Of a stretch of 64,000 bases of DNA, positions 53,921 through 61,909 are shown piece by piece. The translations under genes were made by a program, and so were the position numbers. The DNA is from Eggerthellaceae bacterium (GTDB lineage Bacteria > Actinomycetota > Coriobacteriia > Coriobacteriales > Eggerthellaceae). How positions within the stretch are numbered: the stretch's first letter is position 1; each line of letters opens with the position of its first letter. The notes under the pieces are model-generated. The model ran no database searches. It had not been told where the DNA came from and saw only the letters and a list, made by a program, of their open reading frames with translations. The stretch is taken from positions 1-64,000 of the forward strand of contig JAFRGA010000023.1 of the NCBI GenBank assembly GCA_017434045.1, in the 5' to 3' direction.

Positions 53921-54370
53921 ATGGCATCTCAGGACATTGTTCAGCAGTTGGTGAATAGCGTTGTTTCGAACCCTGAGCTCATGGGCAATCTGGTCGAGCA
54001 TCCCTACTCGACCGTAAGCCAGGCTACGGGCCAGGAAGAAGTTTCCCGTGACGAAGTCAGCGAAGTGCTCGCAGCTCTTTCTGCGTTGGGAAGCGGTCAG
54101 CAAATCGACTTCGGAAACCTCGCTCAAATTGCATCCAGCCTTTTGGCCGACAATGGCGGCAGTGCTCACACGATGGCGCAATCGCTCTTCGGCGCCCCGC
54201 TTGCTGAGTCTCAATCCACCGCGACAGAAGCCGATCCCATTGGCGACATGATCGGCAATCTAGCCAACGTTGCCTTCGGCAACGGCTTTGCCGGCGTTGA
54301 CCTCAGCGATGGTTTCGGTCTTGATGACGCAATCGGCCTTGCGGGCGCTTTCCTCGGAGGAAAGAAGTAG
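53921..54370 (+). CDS. Small acidic protein of unknown function
   Basis: A 149-residue acidic, Gly/Ala/Ser-rich protein without signal peptide or helix long enough for a membrane. It has an N-terminal part MASQDIVQQLVNSVVSNPELMGNLVEHPYSTVSQATG and a Gly-rich C-terminus (GLAGAFLGGKK). The ATG follows GAGAGGAG, a strong ribosome site, and a clean terminator closes the gene, so it is likely a real, well-expressed single gene. I recognise no family. Confidence 0.82.
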   Translation: MASQDIVQQLVNSVVSNPELMGNLVEHPYSTVSQATGQEEVSRDEVSEVLAALSALGSGQQIDFGNLAQIASSLLADNGGSAHTMAQSLFGAPLAESQSTATEADPIGDMIGNLANVAFGNGFAGVDLSDGFGLDDAIGLAGAFLGGKK

Positions 54371-54397
54371 CCTGCGATAGAGCAACTCAGGTTCTCA

Positions 54398-54425
54398 AGG
54401 CGCCTTCATCGAAGGCGCCTTTCGC
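54398..54425 (+). terminator. Terminator of the small acidic protein gene
   Basis: Perfect 10-bp stem AGGCGCCTTC / GAAGGCGCCT with a 3-nt loop, followed by TTTCG. Confidence 0.85.
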
Positions 54426-54515
54426 ATTATGTTGGGTCCGTCCCCATCTGCCACCCCGTCTCCTGCCATGCCCGCACGTATTTTCATGCGCATTCGAGCA
54501 CAGCGTCTAGAGCCT

Positions 54516-54578
54516 TTGACAACAATATCCTGTAGGTAAACCGTGAACATCCCCAAGCGATGTTCACAGGCTGTTCAC
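54516..54578 (+). promoter_or_regulatory. Upstream region of mreB with dyad and repeated TGTTCAC
   Basis: A TTGACA lies at 54516-54521 with no good -10 at 17 bp. GTGAACATC (54543-54551) and GATGTTCAC (54559-54567) form a 9-bp perfect dyad with a 7-bp spacer, and TGTTCAC recurs at 54572. This may be a regulator site for the rod operon. The rest of the 330-bp gap shows no gene. Confidence 0.5.
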
Positions 54579-54701
54579 AGCTGTTGTGGCACGTGTGGAG
54601 TTTGCGCCGTCGTTACTGGTAGAAGCCTATTTTTGCCGCCCTGGCATGGTAACATGAATGGTCACTTCAAACATGTTTTCATACCCGAGGGGTTAGGTTA
54701 T

Positions 54702-55757
54702 ATGTCCATATTTGATAGGTTTTCAGGTCTGGCAGGCAACATGTCTGCCGACATGGCGATCGATCTCGGCACCGCAAACACGCTCATCGCCATTTCAGGT
54801 GAGGGCATCGTGGTGAACGAACCGTCGGTTGTGGCCATCGAGAAAAGCTCTCACCGTGTTCTTGCCGTGGGTCACGAAGCCAAGAACATGATCAACCATA
54901 CGCCTGATGCGTTTTCAGCTGAGCATCCGCTCAAGGATGGCGTCATCGCCGATTACGATGTAACCGAGGCGATGATATCCGCGTTCATCAACAAGGCGGC
55001 TCCGCGCAGATACCCTTGGCAAGCAAAGCCGAGAATCGTCATCTGCATTCCTTGTGGTGCCACGTCTGTCGAGAAACGGGCCGTGTTCGAAGCCGCTATT
55101 CAGGCTGGCGCGCGACAGGCTTACCTTATCGAGGAACCCATGGCTGCAGCCATGGGAGCCGACTTGCCCGTGACCGAGCCGACCGGCAGCATGGTAGTCG
55201 ACATCGGCGGCGGTACAACCGAGGTGGCTGTCATATCGCTAGGAGGCATCGTCACGTCTTCGTCTTTGCGTTTGGCGGGCAATAAGATGGACGAGGCCAT
55301 TCTCATGCACTTGCGCGATTTGCTAGGGATTAAAATCGGCGAGCGTACTGCTGAAGTCATCAAGATCAAACTCGGCTCGATTCTTCCATTTGAGGATGGA
55401 CGTGAGCGTGACATGATAATTTCGGGCCAGGATATGGTTACCGAACAGCCTAAAGAAGTCACCATCCAATCCGAGGATGTGCGAGAGGCGCTCATTGAGC
55501 CCTGCGAGGACATGGTCCTCTCCATCAAGGAGACGTTCAAGAAGACCAATCCAGATTTGGCGAGCGATATCATCCAGAATGGCATCCTGCTCACAGGGGG
55601 CGGTGGATTGCTGTCAGGCTTGGACCGATATCTAACGGACAAACTCGAGATACCAGTGTGGGTTAGCGAGACGGCTTTGACGAACGTTGTCACGGGTTGC
55701 CTGAAAGTGCTCGAAACCCCTACCGCCCTACGCCAAACCCTGATGAGGACCAAGTAG
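54702..55757 (+). CDS. mreB: Rod shape-determining protein MreB
   Basis: Actin-like protein that guides lateral wall synthesis, 351 residues. Phosphate-binding motifs are visible: AIDLGTANTLI near the start and VVDIGGGTTEVAVISLGG in the middle; LLTGGGGLLSGLDRYLTDKLEIPV follows near the end. The ATG at 54702 (MSIFDRFSG) fits the family and follows GAGGGGTTAGG; an earlier frame start adds unrelated residues. It heads mreB-mreC-mreD-PBP2-rodA, the standard elongasome cluster. Confidence 0.96.
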   Translation: MSIFDRFSGLAGNMSADMAIDLGTANTLIAISGEGIVVNEPSVVAIEKSSHRVLAVGHEAKNMINHTPDAFSAEHPLKDGVIADYDVTEAMISAFINKAAPRRYPWQAKPRIVICIPCGATSVEKRAVFEAAIQAGARQAYLIEEPMAAAMGADLPVTEPTGSMVVDIGGGTTEVAVISLGGIVTSSSLRLAGNKMDEAILMHLRDLLGIKIGERTAEVIKIKLGSILPFEDGRERDMIISGQDMVTEQPKEVTIQSEDVREALIEPCEDMVLSIKETFKKTNPDLASDIIQNGILLTGGGGLLSGLDRYLTDKLEIPVWVSETALTNVVTGCLKVLETPTALRQTLMRTK

Positions 55758-55773
55758 GAAACACCCGATAACC

Positions 55774-56838
55774 ATGCCGTCGTTCGCGCAAAAGAGCAAC
55801 GGGTCAACATCGACCCGACGAGTCCTGTTTGCCGTGCTCGTCGTCGTTTCGATCGTGCTGTTGATACTGTACGGTCGAGATGGGGAGGACGGGCCGTTGC
55901 ATGCTGTACAGGCATCGGTGATGGGCGTCACGTCACAGGTCTCGAGTGTCGGGGCAGGCGTGGGGGCGGCGGCTGATTCCGCCTCAACCGCTATCGACGA
56001 TGTCACGGCCAATCCGACGACGCTCGAGGGCTTGCGCCAGCAGAACGAGGAGCTTCGGCAGATGTTGGCTGATATGGATGAGTATCGCCAAGAAGTCGAC
56101 CGCCTCCGCGGCCTTCTGGACATGAAGCAAGTCTCTGCCGTTACTGGGCCAATTGCCCACGTAATCGGCCGTTCGACCAACGCTTGGGACCAGTCGGTGA
56201 CCATCGACCTGGGCTCTGAAGATGGCGTGGTGAGCGGCATGACCGTCATGAGCTCAACGGGTGTCATCGGGCAGGTGTCACGTGCTTCGGAACATACCTC
56301 GACGGTGAGGTTGCTTACGGACCCTAATTCCGGAGCTGCAGTCATGGTGCAGTCGAGCAGGGCGAACGGCATCGTGCGCGGTTCCTTGAACGGCCTTCTG
56401 TATTTGGAAGACATTGATGAGGACAAGCTTCCCGTTGAGGGGGATGTCATTCTCACCTCAGGCTTGGGAGGCAGCTACGAGCGCGGCCTGATTGTCGGCG
56501 CCGTTGCGAGCGTTGGCGATTCCGCATCTAGCACGTCGGGGAGGATCATCATCAACCCAAACGCATCAGCCGAGATGCTGGAGGAGGTCATAGTGGTGTT
56601 CAAGGCTCCCAAAGTGAACGTCACGGCCAAGGACTCCTCCAGCGCGAAAAAAGCCGGCAACGCATCGGCAGATGAGCAGAATGTCGAGGGGCAAGAAGAG
56701 GGCGAGGCTGTTGACGTGACGGCGGTGCAGCAGGAAGACCCGATAGATGCCGTACTTCTCGAAGAATCGCTTCAGGATGATCAAGATTCCGAGGATATGC
56801 AGGCGGAAGATGATGAACAATATAACGATGAAGGCTGA
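55774..56838 (+). CDS. mreC: Rod shape-determining protein MreC
   Basis: Membrane-anchored scaffold of the elongasome, 354 residues. One N-terminal helix (LFAVLVVVSIVLLILYGRDGE) is followed by a coiled coil (GLRQQNEELRQMLADMDEYRQEVDRLRGLLDM). The beta domain has VIGRSTNAWDQSVTIDLGSEDGVVSGMTVMSSTGVIGQV and DVILTSGLGGSYERGLIVGAV. A long acidic tail (about 280-354) after the beta domain is extra. The ribosome site is weak. It starts 16 bp after mreB. Confidence 0.95.
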   Translation: MPSFAQKSNGSTSTRRVLFAVLVVVSIVLLILYGRDGEDGPLHAVQASVMGVTSQVSSVGAGVGAAADSASTAIDDVTANPTTLEGLRQQNEELRQMLADMDEYRQEVDRLRGLLDMKQVSAVTGPIAHVIGRSTNAWDQSVTIDLGSEDGVVSGMTVMSSTGVIGQVSRASEHTSTVRLLTDPNSGAAVMVQSSRANGIVRGSLNGLLYLEDIDEDKLPVEGDVILTSGLGGSYERGLIVGAVASVGDSASSTSGRIIINPNASAEMLEEVIVVFKAPKVNVTAKDSSSAKKAGNASADEQNVEGQEEGEAVDVTAVQQEDPIDAVLLEESLQDDQDSEDMQAEDDEQYNDEG

Positions 56839-56867
56839 TATCTCGGGTCTAGAGCCGTTATAAACGA

Positions 56868-57404
56868 ATGGAGCATGTTGGCGTGGTAACGTCAGAGCAT
56901 ATGATTGTGATTGTCGGTGCAGTTGCGGCATTGGTGTTGCAGCTGTTCTTGGCACCTTATATCGCCCTGTTCGGCATCGTCCCGAATTTCCTCATTGCAT
57001 TTGCGATGGCAATTGCCATAATACGCTCGTCGTCGTATGGGTGCGTGATGCCGTTCGTCTTGGGCTTGGCATTCGATTTTACGAGCGGCGCCCCGTTAGG
57101 GGCCATGGCGTTGTCCCTCATGGTCGCATCGGTGGTTGCCTCAAGTTGTTTTACCCGCTTCAACAACGACTCGTTGTTCATGGCACTTGCGTTCATGGCC
57201 TTTGGCGCGATCATGGCCGAGGTTCTTTACGGTGTCATCATTATTGCGACAGGTTATCAGGCATCGTTGTCGGGTGCGTTCCTCTTCAGGATGCTGCCCT
57301 GCTTCCTCTACGATTTTGCTCTATCCCTGGTTCTGTACCTCATTCTACGTCGTATTGCCAAGCCGAGCGGTGTGGTACGGACCGAGCTGACTCAGCTTCG
57401 CTAG
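56868..57404 (+). CDS. mreD: Rod shape-determining protein MreD
   Basis: Small membrane subunit of the elongasome, about 178 residues with five or six helices. It contains PNFLIAFAMAIAI and GLAFDFTSGAPLGAMALSLMVAS, which match the MreD pattern. The ATG at 56868 lacks a good ribosome site; a GTG at 56883 with GGAG at proper spacing may be the true start. It lies between mreC and the PBP2 gene and is probably coupled to both. Confidence 0.92.
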   Translation: MEHVGVVTSEHMIVIVGAVAALVLQLFLAPYIALFGIVPNFLIAFAMAIAIIRSSSYGCVMPFVLGLAFDFTSGAPLGAMALSLMVASVVASSCFTRFNNDSLFMALAFMAFGAIMAEVLYGVIIIATGYQASLSGAFLFRMLPCFLYDFALSLVLYLILRRIAKPSGVVRTELTQLR

Positions 57405-57413
57405 GGGGAGCGC

Positions 57414-59597
57414 ATGGCAATCGCGATCATCGTTGCTATCGTGACGTTCGTGGTGGCTGCTGTGGCCGTTGCCGCGTTCTTCGTCATCCGTGCGCGTCGC
57501 CGTGATGGGGGCTCGTATGCGGGTGGCCATGCACGTGGTCGTGACCGGGTGAATTCGATTGATAGCACAGGGATCCTATCAACGGGCAGGGGTTCTGCCC
57601 GGGATGGGGAAGGGCGTCATTCGCAAACGACCTCTGCGCCACGCTCCACCACGGGCCGTCCAAGCGAGGCGGTGCGCTCGCGTTTCATCGCAGTAGGGGT
57701 CTTGGCTGCCGCCGTGTTCGGCTCGCTTACGGCAAAGCTCTGGAGCATGCAGGTGCTCGGCTCGCGCGAGTACGAGAGCGAGGCCATGCTGAACAAGTAC
57801 TCGACCATCGCGACGCCGGCTCCTCGGGGCCTAGTCTACGATAGTGATGGCGTTTTGCTGGTCAACAACAAGTCGACGCTCACGGTGCTGGCCGACGCTT
57901 CGGTTGCCGATGATCACGACGTGGTCCAGCGCTTGTCGGCTGTGCTGGGCATTCCCTACAATATCGTGAGGGCACGCATCCTCGACCAGAGCTCAGGTGC
58001 TCAAAGTCAGCGCGTAGTCGCATCGGATGCACGCCAGCGCGACGTCGCGTTCATCGCAGAGCATTCAGATGCCTTTACGGGCGTCACCGTCCAGCAGCGC
58101 ACGAAGCGCGAGTATCCCTTGGGCGCCCTGGCTGCCCACATTTTGGGATACACCGGCCCCGTATCGGAAGAGGAGTTGGCGAACGTTCCGGAAAACCGCT
58201 CCATCGAACTGGGAGATACGGTGGGGAAGAGCGGCATAGAGGCGTTCTACGACAACCTTCTGGCAGGTGAGCATGGTCAACGGCGCGTCATCGCCGACTC
58301 ACATGGCCGCGTCGTGGAAGTCGAGAGCGAAACGCCGGCAAAGCGTGGCAGCGATATGTACTTGACCATAAAAGCCCCTGTTCAATATGTCGCGGAAACG
58401 CGCCTGGCCGAGCTTATCGCGCCCGACAACGTGATTGGGCAGGGCAAGGGTGTGGGTGGCGCCGTCGTGGCGATGGACGTCACCGATGGGAGCATCATCG
58501 CCTTGGCAAGCTATCCTACATTCGAGCCCGAGACGTTCACCGGCGGCATTGCCCAGGATGTTTGGGACCTGTATTCAACGGAGGAAAGCTACTACCCGCT
58601 GTTGAACCGGGCTGTGTCGGGCACGTATCCGGCAGCGTCGACCTACAAGGCGTTCACGAGCCTAGCCGGGTTGAAATACGGCTTCGCAAACACCACGAAG
58701 ACGTGGGAATGTGCTGGCTCCTGGGATGGCTTCAATTCGGGGGACTGGCAGAATTGCTGGTTGCTCGAAGGCCATGGCAAAATCAACCTAAACGATGGCA
58801 TACGCGTCTCGTGCGACGTCGTATTCTACGAGATTGCAAAGGATTTCTTCTATGCAGGCGTCACGCAGGGGGGAGACATCAGCGATACGGCGATGCAGGA
58901 AGAGATTGCGAAATTCGGTTTCGGGAAAACAACCGGCATCGACTTATCAGGTGAGGAGCCTGGGCGTATTCCCACGCCGGAATGGAAAGCTCAGCATTGG
59001 AGCGATGTTCCGACCGAGGGCCAATGGCGTGGCGGCGATTTGACGAACCTGGTCATCGGCCAGGGTGACGTGTTGATTACCCCGTTGCAGAATGCCGTGG
59101 CATACGGCGCCGTCGCGACGGGCAAGCTCATGAAGCCCCATGTGCTGAAAGAAGTGCGCAACTCGACCGATACGACGCCGGTGACCTTCACTCCCGAGGA
59201 ATTGGGCACGCCCGAAGTCGACGAAGCAAATTACAAGATACTGCGGGAAGCGCTGAAGCTCGTCTCGGCAGACTCGCCCGAAGTGACCGCGGAATTTGCC
59301 GAATGGGGTATCGATGCGGCGACGGTTTCCAGCAAGACGGGTACCGGCGAGGTTGCCGGCAAGGGCGACGTGGCGTGGTACGTGTGTTACTATCCGCAGG
59401 ACAAACCCAAGTATGTTGTCTCGACCTGCATAGAGCAAGGTGGAGGCGGTGCCTTGGTGGCAGGTCCGGTGGGGGCAGCGGTGATGGGCGCCATACTTGC
59501 CAACGAGAAGGGCGAGCTCAACGAGGTGAAACGCGTTGCAGGCTCAAGTGGCAAGTCGGTCGCGGTGAATTTCGTCAACACCGCAAGGTCGGATTAA
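57414..59597 (+). CDS. mrdA: Elongation-specific penicillin-binding protein 2 with extra N-terminal helix
   Basis: Transpeptidase that cross-links lateral-wall peptidoglycan, 727 residues. The catalytic SxxK is STYK (Ser at about 409), the second motif is SCD (about 466) in place of SxN, and the third is KTGT (about 641). The dimerisation domain has the usual PRGLVYDSDG start. Unusually, a first hydrophobic helix (about 1-26) and 60 Arg/Gly/Ser-rich residues precede the normal signal anchor at about 88-112. The ATG follows a GGGGGAG site 9 bp after mreD, so the extension is probably translated. It is followed by rodA. Confidence 0.94.
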   Translation: MAIAIIVAIVTFVVAAVAVAAFFVIRARRRDGGSYAGGHARGRDRVNSIDSTGILSTGRGSARDGEGRHSQTTSAPRSTTGRPSEAVRSRFIAVGVLAAAVFGSLTAKLWSMQVLGSREYESEAMLNKYSTIATPAPRGLVYDSDGVLLVNNKSTLTVLADASVADDHDVVQRLSAVLGIPYNIVRARILDQSSGAQSQRVVASDARQRDVAFIAEHSDAFTGVTVQQRTKREYPLGALAAHILGYTGPVSEEELANVPENRSIELGDTVGKSGIEAFYDNLLAGEHGQRRVIADSHGRVVEVESETPAKRGSDMYLTIKAPVQYVAETRLAELIAPDNVIGQGKGVGGAVVAMDVTDGSIIALASYPTFEPETFTGGIAQDVWDLYSTEESYYPLLNRAVSGTYPAASTYKAFTSLAGLKYGFANTTKTWECAGSWDGFNSGDWQNCWLLEGHGKINLNDGIRVSCDVVFYEIAKDFFYAGVTQGGDISDTAMQEEIAKFGFGKTTGIDLSGEEPGRIPTPEWKAQHWSDVPTEGQWRGGDLTNLVIGQGDVLITPLQNAVAYGAVATGKLMKPHVLKEVRNSTDTTPVTFTPEELGTPEVDEANYKILREALKLVSADSPEVTAEFAEWGIDAATVSSKTGTGEVAGKGDVAWYVCYYPQDKPKYVVSTCIEQGGGGALVAGPVGAAVMGAILANEKGELNEVKRVAGSSGKSVAVNFVNTARSD

Positions 59598-59610
59598 GCG
59601 GGGACGATCG

Positions 59611-60831
59611 ATGAACGAGCTGACAAACATTCGGGTTCCCGATCCCGCCCCAGTTCAGGGGAAGCCGCGTCGTGTATTCAAGCTGTCCTCCATCAACTGG
59701 CCGTTCCTCATCGTGACCGTTCTGCTGGTCGCGTATGGGCTTCTGGTCGTGTATTCGGCAGTGAGCGCAAACGAGGACTACAGCTTCACACGCCAATTGG
59801 CCGGCGTTGCGGTTGGCGCCATTGCCATGGCTCTCATCTGGATGTTCGATTACAGGCGCCTGTCGGAATACACGACGCTCTTCATCGTTCTCAACGTCGT
59901 GCTCATTCTTTCGCCTCACGTGCCGGGCATAGGCGTCAACACGATGGGCGCGACATCGTGGGTGAAAATCGGTCCTTTGCCCCAAATACAACCAGGTGAA
60001 TTTGCGAAAATCACCGTCATCTTATTGGATGCGAGCATCATGGCCCGCTATCAGGGCCGGTTGGACGACGTGCGCGAGTACTGCAAGGCAGTCTGTCTCA
60101 TGCTCATCCCGTTCGTCTGCATCATGACCCAACCCGACTTGGGTACGGGCCTGGTGTATCTGTTCATCGCCGCCATAGCTTTGGTTGTCGGGGGTGCGCG
60201 GCTCAAACACCTGCTTATAACCCTAGGCATCTGCGTTGCGCTGGTGACGCTCGTGTTTCTCCTCGACGAGGCGATCAAGGGGTCTTCAGGCGAGTACAAG
60301 CTGCTCAAGCAGTATCAGCGCGATCGCCTGCTCGTTTTCATGAACCAGGATTCTGCCGACCTCACGGATGAAGGCTACAACTTAAAGCAGGCGAAGGTTG
60401 CCATCGGCTCAGGAGGGCTATTTGGCCAAGGTTATATGCAAGGGTCGCAGCATTCGCTCGGGATTCTTCCGGAAGCGCCCACGGACTTCATCTTCTGCGT
60501 TATGGCCGAAGAGCTCGGTTTTTTCGGTGTAATGGTCTTGCTGGGTCTCTACATAGCGCTGTTTGTACTAGGATTTCGCATAGCAAGCGCGTCGAGCGAC
60601 ATGTTCGGCCTGCTCATTGTCATGTGCATTGTGGGTATGTGGCTCTTCCAGATACTCGAGAACATAGGCATGACCTGTGGGCTGATGCCGATTACCGGCA
60701 TTCCGTTGCCGTTCATGAGCTACGGCTCGTCGTTCATGGTCGTGAACTTCGCCTTGCTGGGTTTCATGGGTTCGGTTTGGTCGCACGGTAAGGACAATTC
60801 GAATAGGGTGACGTATGCAGCTTCCAATTGA
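59611..60831 (+). CDS. rodA: Peptidoglycan polymerase RodA (SEDS family)
   Basis: Glycosyltransferase partner of PBP2, 406 residues, with about ten helices. SEDS signatures are PHVPGIGVNTMGATSWVKIGPLPQIQPGEFAKI, the D-containing MTQPDLGTGLVYLFIA and MPITGIPLPFMSYGSSFM. The start is an ATG 13 bp after the PBP2 stop. It overlaps the next gene by 17 bp. Confidence 0.95.
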   Translation: MNELTNIRVPDPAPVQGKPRRVFKLSSINWPFLIVTVLLVAYGLLVVYSAVSANEDYSFTRQLAGVAVGAIAMALIWMFDYRRLSEYTTLFIVLNVVLILSPHVPGIGVNTMGATSWVKIGPLPQIQPGEFAKITVILLDASIMARYQGRLDDVREYCKAVCLMLIPFVCIMTQPDLGTGLVYLFIAAIALVVGGARLKHLLITLGICVALVTLVFLLDEAIKGSSGEYKLLKQYQRDRLLVFMNQDSADLTDEGYNLKQAKVAIGSGGLFGQGYMQGSQHSLGILPEAPTDFIFCVMAEELGFFGVMVLLGLYIALFVLGFRIASASSDMFGLLIVMCIVGMWLFQILENIGMTCGLMPITGIPLPFMSYGSSFMVVNFALLGFMGSVWSHGKDNSNRVTYAASN

Positions 60832-61906
60832 TGTAAGAGCGCTGGTTAACGAGATGACCGATATCAAGGCAGCACGGGCGACCGAGCTGTCCGTAAGCGT
60901 TTATATGGATAACGATGCCGAACCAGGTCTCGTCGCCCATGTGCGGAACGCGTTCGCTTCGACCTTGCCCACGGTGAGACTGTCCTTGTCGTATCTTGAC
61001 AACCGGTTCGCCCCTTATGCTCAAGATGACTTCGCCGTCATAGTGGCCGGTTCCTCGCGCGGCATCGGTGCCGCAGCCGCCGCCCTTCGAGCGGCAGGTG
61101 TTCCCGTGATGATCGTGACCGCCTCGCCGTCCCTTGTCGCGCGGACTGCCGAGGAATTGGGCTATGCCATTCCAGATGGCGATATCGTTGCACCGCCTGC
61201 GGGCGAAGGCGCCGAAGAACCGCTGGAGTTTTCGGATGACTTCGCTATCGAGCTCAATGCGCGTATAGGTCGCTGGATTGTGGCCGTATGCCACGAGAAG
61301 AAGCTCGCAATGGCCATAGCGTTCCCCTTCATGAGGCGCGCCCTTGCCAAAGACTCCGTTCAGGCCACGTCGCTGCAGAATGCCGGCATCGGGCTTATCC
61401 CCCTCATCCCCGGCGCTGACTTGCCGATCTTGACTTTGAACCAAGCCAAGATGGTGCTGCAGATTGCAGCTGCCTATGGGCATGAGATGGACAAGGGCCG
61501 CGTGAAGGAGCTCGCGGCAGTTGTCGGCGGTGCCTACCTGTTCCGCGTCGTGGCGCGCGAACTCCTGGAGCTCGTTCCGGCGCTCGGTCTCGTCATCAGG
61601 CCCGGTATTGCCTATGGCGGCACGGCGGCTGTCGGGAATGCCGCAATCGAGTATTTCGAGGGCGGGGAAGATGCGGCAGGCGTCGCGAACATCGTTTCCC
61701 GGGCCAAGGAAACCGGGACAAATTTCATCTCCAAGGTACGTACGGAAGGCCCCTCCGCCCTTCCAGGCGTATGGGATAAAGTTCAAGGCCTCGGGGAGTA
61801 CATTCCGGTCGTCCAGGGAAAGATCAAGGAGTATGCCCCGAAAGTCGTGGATGTCGTTGACGATCTCATGGGTAGCGTCGTAGCGCAGTCTAATTCGTCG
61901 AAATAG
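60815..61906 (+). CDS. DUF697-like membrane-associated protein
   Basis: A 363-residue protein. The first half has a nucleotide-fold-like pattern (DDFAVIVAGSSRGIGAAAAALRAAGVPVMIVTASPSLV) without a P-loop. The second half resembles DUF697 (GIGLIPLIPGADLPILTLNQAKMVLQIAAAYGHEMDKGRVKELAAVVGGAYLFRVVARELLELVP), a domain found in GTPase-linked membrane proteins. The ATG lies inside the end of rodA, implying coupling to the rod cluster, but no cell-shape role is proven. It is followed 3 bp later by a radical SAM gene. Confidence 0.8.
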   Translation: MQLPIDVRALVNEMTDIKAARATELSVSVYMDNDAEPGLVAHVRNAFASTLPTVRLSLSYLDNRFAPYAQDDFAVIVAGSSRGIGAAAAALRAAGVPVMIVTASPSLVARTAEELGYAIPDGDIVAPPAGEGAEEPLEFSDDFAIELNARIGRWIVAVCHEKKLAMAIAFPFMRRALAKDSVQATSLQNAGIGLIPLIPGADLPILTLNQAKMVLQIAAAYGHEMDKGRVKELAAVVGGAYLFRVVARELLELVPALGLVIRPGIAYGGTAAVGNAAIEYFEGGEDAAGVANIVSRAKETGTNFISKVRTEGPSALPGVWDKVQGLGEYIPVVQGKIKEYAPKVVDVVDDLMGSVVAQSNSSK

Positions 61907-61909
61907 CCT

